Position numbers and translations under genes: made by a program. From NCBI RefSeq assembly GCF_001902145.1, contig NZ_MRST01000027.1:230519-294518 (forward strand): a stretch of DNA of 64,000 nt. Reading direction: 5' to 3'. Under the pieces are notes generated by a model. It did no database searches. It saw only the letters and a list, made by a program, of their open reading frames with translations, and was not told the DNA's origin. The DNA is from Pseudomonas fluorescens (GTDB taxonomy: Bacteria > Pseudomonadota > Gammaproteobacteria > Pseudomonadales > Pseudomonadaceae). Below are positions 35,080 through 43,457 of this stretch, piece after piece (positions within the stretch are counted from its first letter, which is position 1; each line of letters begins with the position of its first letter).

Positions 35080-36363
35080 TTACGCGTCGGGTGCAGCCTT
35101 GGCAGCCGGCTCACTGTTTTCGTAGATATACAGTGGCTTGGACTTGCCTTCGATCACGCTTTCGTCGATCACCACTTTACTCACCTCGGACTGCGAGGGG
35201 ATTTCGTACATGGTGTCGAGCAATACGCCTTCAAGAATAGAACGCAGGCCACGTGCACCGGTCTTGCGCTCCAGTGCCCGCTTGGCCACTGATTTCAACG
35301 CGTCGGTACGGAACTCGAGGTCTACACCTTCCATCTCGAACAATTTGCCGTATTGCTTGGTCAGTGCGTTTTTCGGCTCGGTGAGGATCTGGATCAAAGC
35401 CGCCTCATCCAACTCGTCCAACGTGGCCAGGACCGGCAGACGACCAACGAACTCCGGGATCAGACCGAACTTGACCAGATCGTCAGGCTCGACTTCACGC
35501 AGGGACTCGCCCACCTTCTTGCCTTCTTCCTTGCTACGCACTTCCGCACTGAAACCAATGCCGCCACGGGTGGAACGTTGCTGAATCACCTTCTCCAGAC
35601 CGGAGAACGCACCGCCACAAATGAACAGGATGTTGCGTGTATCAACCTGAAGGAATTCCTGCTGCGGGTGCTTGCGGCCGCCTTGTGGCGGTACGGAAGC
35701 AACCGTGCCTTCGATCAGTTTCAACAGGGCCTGCTGCACGCCCTCGCCGGAAACGTCCCGGGTGATCGACGGGTTGTCAGACTTGCGCGAGATCTTGTCG
35801 ATCTCGTCGATATAGACAATACCCATCTGGGCTTTCTCTACGTCGTAGTCGCACTTCTGCAGCAGTTTCTGAATGATGTTCTCGACATCTTCACCCACGT
35901 AGCCAGCCTCGGTGAGGGTGGTGGCGTCGGCGATGGTGAACGGAACGTTCAGCAGGCGAGCGAGGGTTTCTGCAAGCAGGGTTTTACCCGAGCCTGTAGG
36001 ACCGATCAGCAAGATGTTGCTCTTGCCGAGTTCAACCTCGTCACCTTTCTTGTCACGCTGGTTCAAGCGCTTGTAGTGGTTGTACACCGCTACGGCCAGA
36101 ACCTTCTTTGCACGCTCTTGACCAATGACGTACTGGTCAAGGATGCCGCTGATTTCTTTAGGCGAAGGTAATTTATGCGCACTGCTCTCGGCCTGGGCTT
36201 CCTGCACCTCCTCACGGATGATGTCATTGCACAGGTCGACGCATTCGTCGCAGATAAACACCGAGGGGCCGGCAATCAATTTGCGTACTTCATGCTGGCT
36301 TTTGCCACAGAAGGAGCAATAGAGCAGCTTGCCGTTGTCCTCGCCGTTGCGGGTGTCAGTCAT
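35080..36363 (-). CDS. clpX: ClpX, ATPase subunit of ClpXP protease
   Basis: 427 residues from the ATG at 36363. N-terminal zinc-binding domain with CSFC...CDEC (about 15-45), Walker A LLIGPTGSGKTLLAET, Walker B IVYIDEIDKI, sensor and RKH-like loops, and the IGF-like loop that docks on ClpP (GGIGFSAEVRS). It unfolds tagged substrates for ClpP. A GCGGGCTT/AAGCCCGC hairpin (36412-36431) lies in the clpP-clpX gap and may tune read-through. Confidence 0.97.
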   Translation of the reverse strand: MTDTRNGEDNGKLLYCSFCGKSQHEVRKLIAGPSVFICDECVDLCNDIIREEVQEAQAESSAHKLPSPKEISGILDQYVIGQERAKKVLAVAVYNHYKRLNQRDKKGDEVELGKSNILLIGPTGSGKTLLAETLARLLNVPFTIADATTLTEAGYVGEDVENIIQKLLQKCDYDVEKAQMGIVYIDEIDKISRKSDNPSITRDVSGEGVQQALLKLIEGTVASVPPQGGRKHPQQEFLQVDTRNILFICGGAFSGLEKVIQQRSTRGGIGFSAEVRSKEEGKKVGESLREVEPDDLVKFGLIPEFVGRLPVLATLDELDEAALIQILTEPKNALTKQYGKLFEMEGVDLEFRTDALKSVAKRALERKTGARGLRSILEGVLLDTMYEIPSQSEVSKVVIDESVIEGKSKPLYIYENSEPAAKAAPDA

Positions 36364-36475
36364 TCGTTCGATCCAAATCCGATAGGCTTGCAACACAAGA
36401 TGAAGGCTTATGCGGGCTTTTTCAAGCCCGCCAGTGGTCGGACATGCCGACCAGCCCTATTTTGAGCGGCTTATA

Positions 36476-37111
36476 TTAAGCGGGGCGCTTGTCGATCACT
36501 GCGTCGATCAACCCGTATTCCTTGGCGGCTTCAGCGCTCATGAAGTTGTCACGGTTGGTATCGCGCTCGATTTCTTCCAGGGTACGCCCGCTGTGCTTGG
36601 CCATCAGCGTGTTGAGACGCTCACGAATGAAGAGGATTTCCTTGGCGTGGATTTCGATGTCCGACGCCTGGCCCTGGAAACCGCCCAGTGGCTGGTGAAT
36701 CATCACGCGCGAGTTCGGCAGGCAGAAACGCTTGCCTTCGGCACCCGCAGTCAGCAGGAAGGCGCCCATGCTGCACGCCTGGCCAATACAGGTGGTCGAC
36801 ACGTTTGGCTTGATGAACTGCATGGTGTCGTAGATCGACATGCCCGCAGTCACCGAACCGCCCGGTGAGTTGATGTAGAGATGGATGTCCTTGTCCGGGT
36901 TTTCCGCTTCAAGGAACAGCAATTGCGCACAGATCAGGTTGGCCATGTAGTCCTCTACCGGGCCAACCAGAAAGATCACTCGCTCCTTGAGCAGGCGCGA
37001 GTAGATGTCGTAGGCGCGTTCGCCACGAGCGGACTGCTCGACAACCATCGGGACCAGGCCGCCTGCGGCCTGGATATCAGAGTTCTGCTGAATATAGGAA
37101 TTACGGAACAT
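36476..37111 (-). CDS. clpP: ClpP protease subunit
   Basis: 211 residues. Catalytic triad Ser114 (GQACSMGAF), His139 (SRVMIHQP) and Asp188 (NRDNFMSA). An N-terminal propeptide of about 15-17 residues is expected before the mature start. It forms the double-heptamer chamber used with ClpX and ClpA. It is flanked by tig and clpX in the usual order. Confidence 0.97.
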   Translation of the reverse strand: MFRNSYIQQNSDIQAAGGLVPMVVEQSARGERAYDIYSRLLKERVIFLVGPVEDYMANLICAQLLFLEAENPDKDIHLYINSPGGSVTAGMSIYDTMQFIKPNVSTTCIGQACSMGAFLLTAGAEGKRFCLPNSRVMIHQPLGGFQGQASDIEIHAKEILFIRERLNTLMAKHSGRTLEEIERDTNRDNFMSAEAAKEYGLIDAVIDKRPA

Positions 37112-37151
37112 GCTCTGCAGTTACTCCCAAATAGTCATGTCTTGAAAACGC

Positions 37152-37176
37152 ATAAGCCAGCACGAGGCTGGCTTAT
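37152..37176 (-). terminator. Hairpin after tig
   Basis: ATAAGCCAG / CTGGCTTAT inverted repeat with only a short T-run, so a weak terminator or attenuator between tig and clpP. Confidence 0.6.
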
Positions 37177-37202
37177 GGTTGAATTTCCAACGAGTTGGAC
37201 AA

Positions 37203-38513
37203 TCAGTCGGCTTGTGCTGCTTCCGCCGGTTTGACTGCTTCTTCGTAAGAGACCGCTTTATCGGTCACCTTAGCCTTCTGCAGAACAGTATCCACAACTT
37301 GTTCTTCCAGCACAACCGAACGTACTTCGTTCATCTGCTGCTCGTTCTTGTAGTACCAAGCCACGACCTGCTCAGGCTCCTGGTAGGCCGAAGCCATTTC
37401 CTGGATCATTTCGCGAACGCGGTCTTCGTCTGGCTTGAGGTCGAACTGCTTGACCACTTCAGCCACGATCAGGCCCAGCACAACGCGGCGCTTGGCTTGC
37501 TCTTCGAACAGCTCGGCCGGCAGTTGGTCAGGCTTGATGTTGCCACCAAACTGCTGAACCGCTTGAACGCGCAGGCGATCCACTTCGTTGGACAGCAGGG
37601 CCTTGGGCACTTCGATCGGGTTGGCGGCCAGCAGACCGTCCATGACCTGGTTCTTGACCTTGGACTTGATAGCCTGGCGCAGCTCACGCTCCATGTTCTT
37701 GCGAACTTCGGTGCGGAAGCCTTCGATGCCGGTTTCCTTGATGCCGAACTGGGCGAAGAACTCTTCGTTCAGCTCTGGCAGCTTAGGCTCGGAAACGCTG
37801 TTGACGGTAACGGTGAACTCGGCGGCTTTGCCAGCCAGGTCCAGGTTCTGGTAGTCAGCAGGGAAAGTCAGGTTCAGAACGCGCTCTTCGCCGGCTTTGG
37901 CGCCAACCAGGCCGTCTTCGAAACCAGGAATCATGCGGTTGGAACCCAGCACCAGCTGAGTGCCCTTGGCGGAGCCGCCAGCGAAGACTTCGCCGTCAAC
38001 CTTGCCAACGAAATCGATGTTCAGTTGGTCTTCGTTCTGGGCGGCACGGTCGGCCACTTCAAAACGCGTGTTCTGCTTGCGCAGGATTTCCAGCATGTTG
38101 TCCAGGTCCGAATCAGCCACTTCGGCGCTCAGACGCTCGATTTCGATACCGTCGAAACCGGCCACTTCAAATTCCGGGAACACTTCGAATACGGCAACGT
38201 ATTCCAGGTCCTTGCCCGCTTCCAGGGACTTGGGCTCGATCGAAGGCGAGCCAGCCGGGTTCAGCTTTTGCTCGACAACGGCTTCGTAGAAGGAAGCCTG
38301 GATCACGTCACCTACAGCTTCCTGGCGCGCATCGGCACCAAAACGACGCTTGATTTCGCTCATAGGCACTTTGCCTGGACGGAAACCAGCGATCTTGGCC
38401 TTTTGGGCAGTCTGCTGCAGACGCTTGTTGACCGCAGTCTCGATACGCTCTGCCGGCACGGTGATGCTCAGGCGGCGCTCGAGAGCAGTAGTATTTTCAA
38501 CAGAAACTTGCAT
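37203..38513 (-). CDS. tig: Trigger factor
   Basis: 436 residues from the ATG at 38513; upstream in-frame starts lack the family N terminus. Ribosome-binding domain with GFRPGKVPMSEIKRRFG (about 44-60), FKBP-type prolyl isomerase domain (about 150-240: QLNIDFVGKVDGEVFAGG...MIPGFEDGLVGAKAGEE) and a helical C-terminal chaperone domain. It binds nascent chains at the exit tunnel. It heads the tig-clpP-clpX-lon block. Confidence 0.97.
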   Translation of the reverse strand: MQVSVENTTALERRLSITVPAERIETAVNKRLQQTAQKAKIAGFRPGKVPMSEIKRRFGADARQEAVGDVIQASFYEAVVEQKLNPAGSPSIEPKSLEAGKDLEYVAVFEVFPEFEVAGFDGIEIERLSAEVADSDLDNMLEILRKQNTRFEVADRAAQNEDQLNIDFVGKVDGEVFAGGSAKGTQLVLGSNRMIPGFEDGLVGAKAGEERVLNLTFPADYQNLDLAGKAAEFTVTVNSVSEPKLPELNEEFFAQFGIKETGIEGFRTEVRKNMERELRQAIKSKVKNQVMDGLLAANPIEVPKALLSNEVDRLRVQAVQQFGGNIKPDQLPAELFEEQAKRRVVLGLIVAEVVKQFDLKPDEDRVREMIQEMASAYQEPEQVVAWYYKNEQQMNEVRSVVLEEQVVDTVLQKAKVTDKAVSYEEAVKPAEAAQAD

Positions 38514-38877
38514 GGATATTCCTCGTTGCACAGACATTAGCCGGCCATTTCCGACCCCAATCAAGGGCATGCATTCTAGTGGGTCAAACTCAAGAAGTCA
38601 CCCTACTGAAAACACCGCGAAAAACAGCCGGCAATTTATCGGTACGAAAGCACTGAAGTACCTCGCCCCGGTGACAAATACAGCCAAATTGCGCCAGGGC
38701 TCTGCGCCGCCCCTCTCTATATATAGAAGGAACAACCATTCATCTCCCTGGCGGCCCGCCCTGCGAACAAAGCGAGCAAGCAACGCGGCATCATCGAGAT
38801 ACATAAATACGACGACACGCCCTGCCGGGGCAGCCCAGCACCTGCAACCACCCAATCTCAAACCGCCAAAACCAAAA
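38514..38877. other. Non-coding gap between tig and the tRNA array
   Basis: I see no credible gene here. On the minus strand the stretch near 38720 is AT-rich (CTATATATAG) and the 70 bases before tig contain TAGAAT, a candidate -10; both fit promoters for the tig block. The short ORFs here have no ribosome sites or family features. Confidence 0.5.
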
Positions 38878-38907
38878 AAGGCGCCAGACTGTTAAATCTG
38901 GCGCCTT
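38878..38907 (-). terminator. Terminator of the tRNA array
   Basis: GGCGCCAGA / TCTGGCGCC stem (38880-38888 and 38897-38905) followed on the minus strand by six T. Confidence 0.9.
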
Positions 38908-38914
38908 TCGAATA

Positions 38915-38991
38915 TGGGGTGGACGAAGGGGATCGAACCCTCGACAACGGGAGTCACAATCCCGTGCTCTACCAACTGAGCTACGCCCACC
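38915..38991 (-). tRNA. tRNA-His (GTG), distal copy
   Basis: 77 nt including the extra 5' G typical of tRNA-His and encoded CCA. Anticodon loop TTGTGAC; T-loop in GGGTTCGATCCCC. It is identical to the copy at 39211-39287. Last tRNA of the minus-strand array. Confidence 0.97.
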
Positions 38992-39067
38992 ATATTGCGT
39001 TAACAAAGAAACCAAACCACTTCTTTGTTGAGCCCTGCCCCGCCTGACGACTGGGAAAAGCTTTAAT

Positions 39068-39152
39068 TGGTGCGGATGAAGAGACTCGAACTCTTACGCC
39101 TCGCGGCGCTGGAACCTAAATCCAGTGTGTCTACCAATTCCACCACATCCGC
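39068..39152 (-). tRNA. tRNA-Leu (TAG)
   Basis: 85 nt with a long variable arm and encoded CCA. Anticodon stem-loop CTGGA-TTTAGGT-TCCAG gives anticodon TAG. It lies between the two tRNA-His copies. Confidence 0.97.
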
Positions 39153-39170
39153 GCTTGAAGCTCTTAAAAC

Positions 39171-39203
39171 AAAGGCGCCAGACTGTTAAATCTGGCGCCT
39201 TTT
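39171..39203 (-). terminator. Terminator-like hairpin inside the tRNA array
   Basis: The same stem as at 38880-38905 but with a weaker T-run (TTTGTTTT). It lies between tRNA-His and tRNA-Leu, so it may cut the array in two or act as an RNA-processing signal. Confidence 0.7.
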
Positions 39204-39210
39204 CAGAATA

Positions 39211-39287
39211 TGGGGTGGACGAAGGGGATCGAACCCTCGACAACGGGAGTCACAATCCCGTGCTCTACCAACTGAGCTACGCCCACC
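39211..39287 (-). tRNA. tRNA-His (GTG), proximal copy
   Basis: 77 nt, identical to the copy at 38915-38991, with the same flanking hairpin. Anticodon GTG, extra 5' G, encoded CCA. Confidence 0.97.
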
Positions 39288-39318
39288 ATATAGCGCTACT
39301 TGTGCCAAAGCTGCCTAA

Positions 39319-39395
39319 TGGCGCACCCGGCAGGACTCGAACCTGCGACCATCCGCTTAGAAGGCGGATGCTCTATCCAGCTGAGCTACGGGCGC
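39319..39395 (-). tRNA. tRNA-Arg (TCT)
   Basis: 77 nt with encoded CCA; anticodon stem-loop CCGCC-TTCTAA-GCGG gives anticodon TCT. First tRNA of the array; its promoter should lie in the 39.4-39.5 kb gap, opposite folD. Confidence 0.97.
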
Positions 39396-39670
39396 CTTAT
39401 TAATCTGTACTCTTGGAGGATTACAAACTAAGTGCTTCCAGCCTTGCAGTACAACTATTCTGCTCGGCCTTCTTAACCAGTGCTAGGCTGTGCCCGACAA
39501 GTGCGACGAATAGTATAGATGCCCTGGAAACCCGTCAAATCTTTTTTGAAAAAAACTGATTTTATTTAAGGGGTTAGGGCAATTTGCGGACCAAGCGCCT
39601 TTGCCCTCGCGGCTTGGCATGCGAGAATGCGCGCACTTTTCTTCCCCCTCTCGATGGTTAATCACGCGTA

Positions 39671-40525
39671 ATGACTGCACAACTTATCGACGGCAAATCA
39701 ATCGCCGCCAGCCTGCGCCAGCAGATCGCCAAACGAGTCACCGAGCGTAGCCAGCAAGGCCTGCGCACGCCTGGCCTCGCGGTGATCCTGGTCGGCAGCG
39801 ATCCTGCCTCTCAGGTTTATGTCTCGCACAAGCGTAAAGACTGTGAAGAGGTCGGCTTTATTTCCAAGGCCTACGACCTGCCTTCGGACACCACTCAACA
39901 GGCCCTGACCGACCTGATTGACAGCCTCAACGATGACCCGGGCATGGACGGCATCCTGCTGCAATTGCCGCTGCCCGAGCACCTGGACGCCTCCAAGCTG
40001 CTGGAGCGCATCCGCCCGGACAAAGACGTCGACGGTTTCCACCCTTATAACGTCGGCCGCCTGGCCCAACGCATTCCCCTGCTGCGCCCATGCACTCCTA
40101 AAGGCATCATGGCGCTGCTGGAAAGCACCGGTGTGGATCTATATGGTCTGGACGCCGTCGTGGTAGGCGCATCCAACATCGTCGGTCGCCCGATGGCCAT
40201 GGAACTGCTGCTGGCCGGCTGCACCGTGACCGTCACCCATCGCTTCACCAAGGACCTCGCCGGCCACGTCGGCCGGGCCGACCTGGTGGTAGTCGCCGCC
40301 GGCAAGCCGGGCCTGGTCAAGGGTGAGTGGATCAAGGAAGGTGCCATCGTCATCGACGTGGGCATCAACCGCCAGGAAGACGGCAAGTTGGTGGGCGACG
40401 TAGTGTATGAAACCGCCCTGCCCCGTGCGGGCTGGATCACGCCGGTCCCCGGCGGTGTCGGGCCGATGACCCGGGCCTGCCTGCTGGAAAACACCTTATA
40501 TGCAGCGGAAACCCTGCACGGTTAA
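39671..40525 (+). CDS. folD: Bifunctional methylenetetrahydrofolate dehydrogenase/cyclohydrolase
   Basis: 284 residues. Catalytic lysine in SHKRKDCEEVGF (YVSHKRK), VGASNIVGRPMAMELL for NADP, and the C-terminal PGGVGPMTRACLLENT signature. It interconverts 5,10-methylene-, methenyl- and 10-formyl-tetrahydrofolate in the cytoplasm. It is a single gene ending in a strong terminator. Confidence 0.97.
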   Translation: MTAQLIDGKSIAASLRQQIAKRVTERSQQGLRTPGLAVILVGSDPASQVYVSHKRKDCEEVGFISKAYDLPSDTTQQALTDLIDSLNDDPGMDGILLQLPLPEHLDASKLLERIRPDKDVDGFHPYNVGRLAQRIPLLRPCTPKGIMALLESTGVDLYGLDAVVVGASNIVGRPMAMELLLAGCTVTVTHRFTKDLAGHVGRADLVVVAAGKPGLVKGEWIKEGAIVIDVGINRQEDGKLVGDVVYETALPRAGWITPVPGGVGPMTRACLLENTLYAAETLHG

Positions 40526-40535
40526 TAACCAGACG

Positions 40536-40575
40536 TAATGAAAAAGCCCTGCCTTAGCGCAGGGCTTTTTCATTA
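40536..40575. terminator. Terminator after folD
   Basis: AAAAAGCCCTG / CAGGGCTTTTT symmetric stem with A- and T-runs. Confidence 0.93.
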
Positions 40576-40732
40576 CGCGTAAAAAACCCGTTTTTTCTTA
40601 GTTTTTAAGCACTTTCGTCTGGTTCTAGAAGAACATTCGACAGTTCTTCATCCATACTCCTAAAATGTAACGCCATTTGTCATAAGACCCGTTCTACAAC
40701 GGCATTTCCTTACTTTTAGCGAGTTCATCCGC

Positions 40733-41656
40733 GTGAAAATTCGTCTTTCTATCATCAGCCTGTTTTTTGCGTTAACAGGCACCTTCGCCCACGCCGCCGA
40801 ATCCACCCTGGCCCCGCGTGACGCCTCCAAGCTGCAGATCGCTTCCGGCAGCGCCATGCTGGTGGATTTGCAAACCAATAAAGTCATTTATTCCAGCAAT
40901 CCCGACGTGGTGGTACCCATCGCTTCCGTGAGCAAGCTGATGACCGGCCTCATCGTGCTGGAAGCCAAGCAGAACATGGATGAATACATCGACATCAACA
41001 TCACCGACACACCGGAAATGAAAGGCGTGTTCTCACGGGTGAAGATCGGCAGCCAGATGCCACGCAAGGAAATGCTGCTGATCGCGCTGATGTCTTCGGA
41101 AAACCGCGCCGCCGCCAGCCTGGCCCACCACTATCCGGGTGGCTATGCGGCGTTCATTGCGGCGATGAACGCCAAGGCCAAGTCCCTGGGCATGACCAGC
41201 ACCCACTACGTGGAGCCCACCGGCCTGTCGATCCATAACGTGTCGACCGCCCGCGACCTGAGCAAGCTGCTGGCCTATGCGCGCAAATTCCCGATGCTGA
41301 GCCAGTTGAGCACCACCAAGGAAAAGACCGTGTCGTTCCGCAAGCCTAATTACACCTTGGGCTTCTCCAACACCGACCACCTGATCAACCGCGCCAATTG
41401 GGATATCAAGCTGACCAAGACCGGCTTCACCAACCAGGCTGGCCATTGCCTGGTGTTGGTGACGAGCATGGGCAATCGCCCGGTGTCGCTGGTGATCCTG
41501 GATGCCTTTGGCAAGTTCACCCATTTTGCCGATGCCAGCCGTATTCGTAGCTGGGTCGAGACCGGCAAAGGGGGCGCAGTGCCGGATGTGGCGCTGCGTT
41601 ACAAGGCCGATAAAAACCTCAAGAATCGAGCGACCGCTACGGAAGTGCGTCGATAA
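40733..41656 (+). CDS. pbpG: D-alanyl-D-alanine endopeptidase (PBP7)
   Basis: 307 residues from a GTG. Signal peptide to about AHA|AES (residue 21). Penicillin-binding motifs in order: SVSK (Ser65-Lys68), SEN (122-124) and KTG (LTKTGFT, around 229). It cleaves D-Ala-meso-DAP crosslinks in the periplasm during peptidoglycan remodelling. No C-terminal anchor is seen, as in E. coli PBP7. Stands alone after folD. Confidence 0.93.
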   Translation: MKIRLSIISLFFALTGTFAHAAESTLAPRDASKLQIASGSAMLVDLQTNKVIYSSNPDVVVPIASVSKLMTGLIVLEAKQNMDEYIDINITDTPEMKGVFSRVKIGSQMPRKEMLLIALMSSENRAAASLAHHYPGGYAAFIAAMNAKAKSLGMTSTHYVEPTGLSIHNVSTARDLSKLLAYARKFPMLSQLSTTKEKTVSFRKPNYTLGFSNTDHLINRANWDIKLTKTGFTNQAGHCLVLVTSMGNRPVSLVILDAFGKFTHFADASRIRSWVETGKGGAVPDVALRYKADKNLKNRATATEVRR

Positions 41657-41680
41657 GCCCGCTCCCACATTATTTGAGCT

Positions 41681-42355
41681 TCACTTCTTCTCTGCCAACA
41701 CCTTGAGCGCTTGGGCCGCCGCTTGCTCCTGCCCCGCCTGGGCCGTGGCATTGGCCGCATCGCGCCAGCGCTGCGCGTCCACATTGGCCGGCAACTGGCT
41801 CGGGCGCTGGGTCAGGATGGCCCATTGGCCCGCGTTCTTCCACGCCGACTCGAAGTCGCTGAAGCTCATGATCAGCCGGCGCTCCTTGCCTGAGCGCAAC
41901 AGCACCGTACTCTTCTGCTGGTTGAACCCCACCACCACGACATAGCGCGCCCCGGACCAATAACTGGCGTTGATCCGCGCCATCACCGGGTAACCCGCCG
42001 CCACCTGCGCCAGCACGGCGGTCAGCTTGGCCTCCAGTGGATACACCATCAGCCCGTATTCACGTGCCAGCACTTGCATGTTGCGCTCAAGGTCCGCCTC
42101 GGCGCCGGGCAGGTGCAGCGGTTTATCAAGCAAACCCGGTGTCATGACAATGCCTTGTTGCGACAGCATGCTGGCAAGTGCCGTAGGACCGCTCTGATAA
42201 GCCTCGCTGCGAAAGGTCGGCACACCAGTGAGTTCAACACGCTCCGGCAATCCAGGCAGTTTCGATGGTGTGCTGCTGGCACAGGCCGCTAGCCCAAGGG
42301 CAGCGGCGAGCAGCAAGGAAGTTTTAAGGTTCGACCGTAAGCGCAATTTTTTCAC
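41681..42355 (-). CDS. C39-peptidase-fold lipoprotein lacking catalytic Cys and His
   Basis: 224 residues from a GTG at 42355. Lipobox LAAC (Cys25). The following domain matches C39-like lipoproteins: YQSGPTALASMLSQ where active members have YQCGPxALA, and GARYVVVVGFN where they have an H before YVVV. The Cys is Ser55 and the His is Arg137, so it is probably not a protease. The C-terminal 35 residues form an Ala/Gln-rich helix. It is convergent with pbpG. The role is unknown; binding of a peptide or partner is one guess. Confidence 0.75.
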   Translation of the reverse strand: MKKLRLRSNLKTSLLLAAALGLAACASSTPSKLPGLPERVELTGVPTFRSEAYQSGPTALASMLSQQGIVMTPGLLDKPLHLPGAEADLERNMQVLAREYGLMVYPLEAKLTAVLAQVAAGYPVMARINASYWSGARYVVVVGFNQQKSTVLLRSGKERRLIMSFSDFESAWKNAGQWAILTQRPSQLPANVDAQRWRDAANATAQAGQEQAAAQALKVLAEKK

Positions 42356-42414
42356 TCTCTTGATCAACTGCCGGTAAAGGCCCCGATCATAGCCCAATCG
42401 CGCTTTCTCTATCC

Positions 42415-42514
42415 CGTAGGAGCGAGCTTGCTCGCGAAAAACTTACAGGCGCCGCGTTTATTCAGGAAGCCCGCGTCAACGTTGAGGTTTTTCGCGAGCA
42501 AGCTCGCTCCTACA
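42415..42514. repeat. REPIN upstream of the C39-like gene
   Basis: Paired GTAGGAGCGAGCTTGCTCGC arms around about 50 bases. It sits 60 bases before the GTG of the C39-like gene. Confidence 0.9.
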
Positions 42515-42682
42515 GGGGGGGCCGCGCATGACATCTATAGCCGACCCGTGCAGTTAAGCCGTGACGATAGAGCAAAGAAGTTGGACAGACTCGACCATTG
42601 GTCAATAGCAGGCAACCGCCAGCTGACTAGACTGTCCATTGAGAAGACTGTGTGTGCCCCAAGTGGGCGAAAGGAGGCCCGA

Positions 42683-42844
42683 ATGAGCCTTGCGACAACG
42701 ATTTTCCTGTTGATCTGTGGTTGGCTGGCCGTCGCCGCCGCCATGCTGTGGGGGGTCATGCGCGTGACGCGCCGGCATCATCACCCCCACGTCAAACCTG
42801 CTACACCCGCAGAACCGCACAAGGCGACGGCGCATCACGCCTAG
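42683..42844 (+). CDS. Small membrane protein, 53 residues
   Basis: The ATG at 42683 is preceded by AAAGGAGG at six bases, a near-ideal ribosome site. One transmembrane helix (about 5-27: TTIFLLICGWLAVAAAMLWG), then a His/Pro/Lys-rich tail (RRHHHPHVKPATPAEPHKAT), probably cytoplasmic. The histidines suggest metal or proton contact but that is a guess. The stop overlaps the convergent lipoprotein gene by four bases. Confidence 0.7.
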   Translation: MSLATTIFLLICGWLAVAAAMLWGVMRVTRRHHHPHVKPATPAEPHKATAHHA

Positions 42845-43251
42845 CCAGGCATGCAATTGAAGTCCTGGGTCGCCGCAATCTCCTTGCCGTGGCCGTCCTC
42901 AAGGGACGCGCGCACCGTGGTGCCCAGGCTCGACTCCACCAGGGTGTAGTGCTCACCTGCCTTGAAATGCTTGTACTCGATGCGACCCTGGCAGTCCTGC
43001 TGGTTGTTATCACCCGGCTCGTCTTCAAATAAAGTCACGTCCAGGCGATGGTCCCCCGGGGTCACTTCAAAATAGCGCCCATCGTCCACCCGCTTGCCAT
43101 CGACACGCTCGGCCATCAGGTCATTCGGCGCTTCTTCCTGCAAGCCGATCCAGGCTTCGCTGGGGTCCGCCTTGGGGATCGGGCCGGCGCAGGCCGACAG
43201 TAAACAGACAAAGCCAAGGACGGGAACTAACAACAGTGGTTTGAGTGACAT
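42841..43251 (-). CDS. Small lipoprotein of unknown function
   Basis: 136 residues from the ATG at 43251; the longer reading to 43482 lacks a signal at its start. Signal peptide with lipobox LLSAC (Cys21). The mature part (WIGLQEEAPNDLMAERVDGKRVDDGRYFEVTPGDHRLDVTLFE) resembles the PEGA/DUF-type beta domains of Pseudomonas lipoproteins. A pair of cysteines (about 107 and 134) could form a disulfide. No partner genes are evident. Confidence 0.72.
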   Translation of the reverse strand: MSLKPLLLVPVLGFVCLLSACAGPIPKADPSEAWIGLQEEAPNDLMAERVDGKRVDDGRYFEVTPGDHRLDVTLFEDEPGDNNQQDCQGRIEYKHFKAGEHYTLVESSLGTTVRASLEDGHGKEIAATQDFNCMPG

Positions 43252-43457
43252 GACAGGGCTCCAAAGGGCATGAATGAAAAGCTCGTATCCGATGGCTGAC
43301 AAGCTTGATGAACCGCCCTTCCTGGAACAAATGAATCCCTGTGAAAGTATCTTCAGCCCTTGACTAAAACTTCCTTCACCTGGCTGAAAGGTGCGTGTTA
43401 GGTGGGTCGGGCAAGACTGCCGGGGTTTGCAATCCTGCTCTTCTCGGAGACTCACGC

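Noticed and set aside
39125..39403. 92-aa open frame through the tRNA genes
   Set aside because: It is a translation of tRNA complement (DEGDRTLDNGSHNPVLYQLSY pattern), a known false-gene type.
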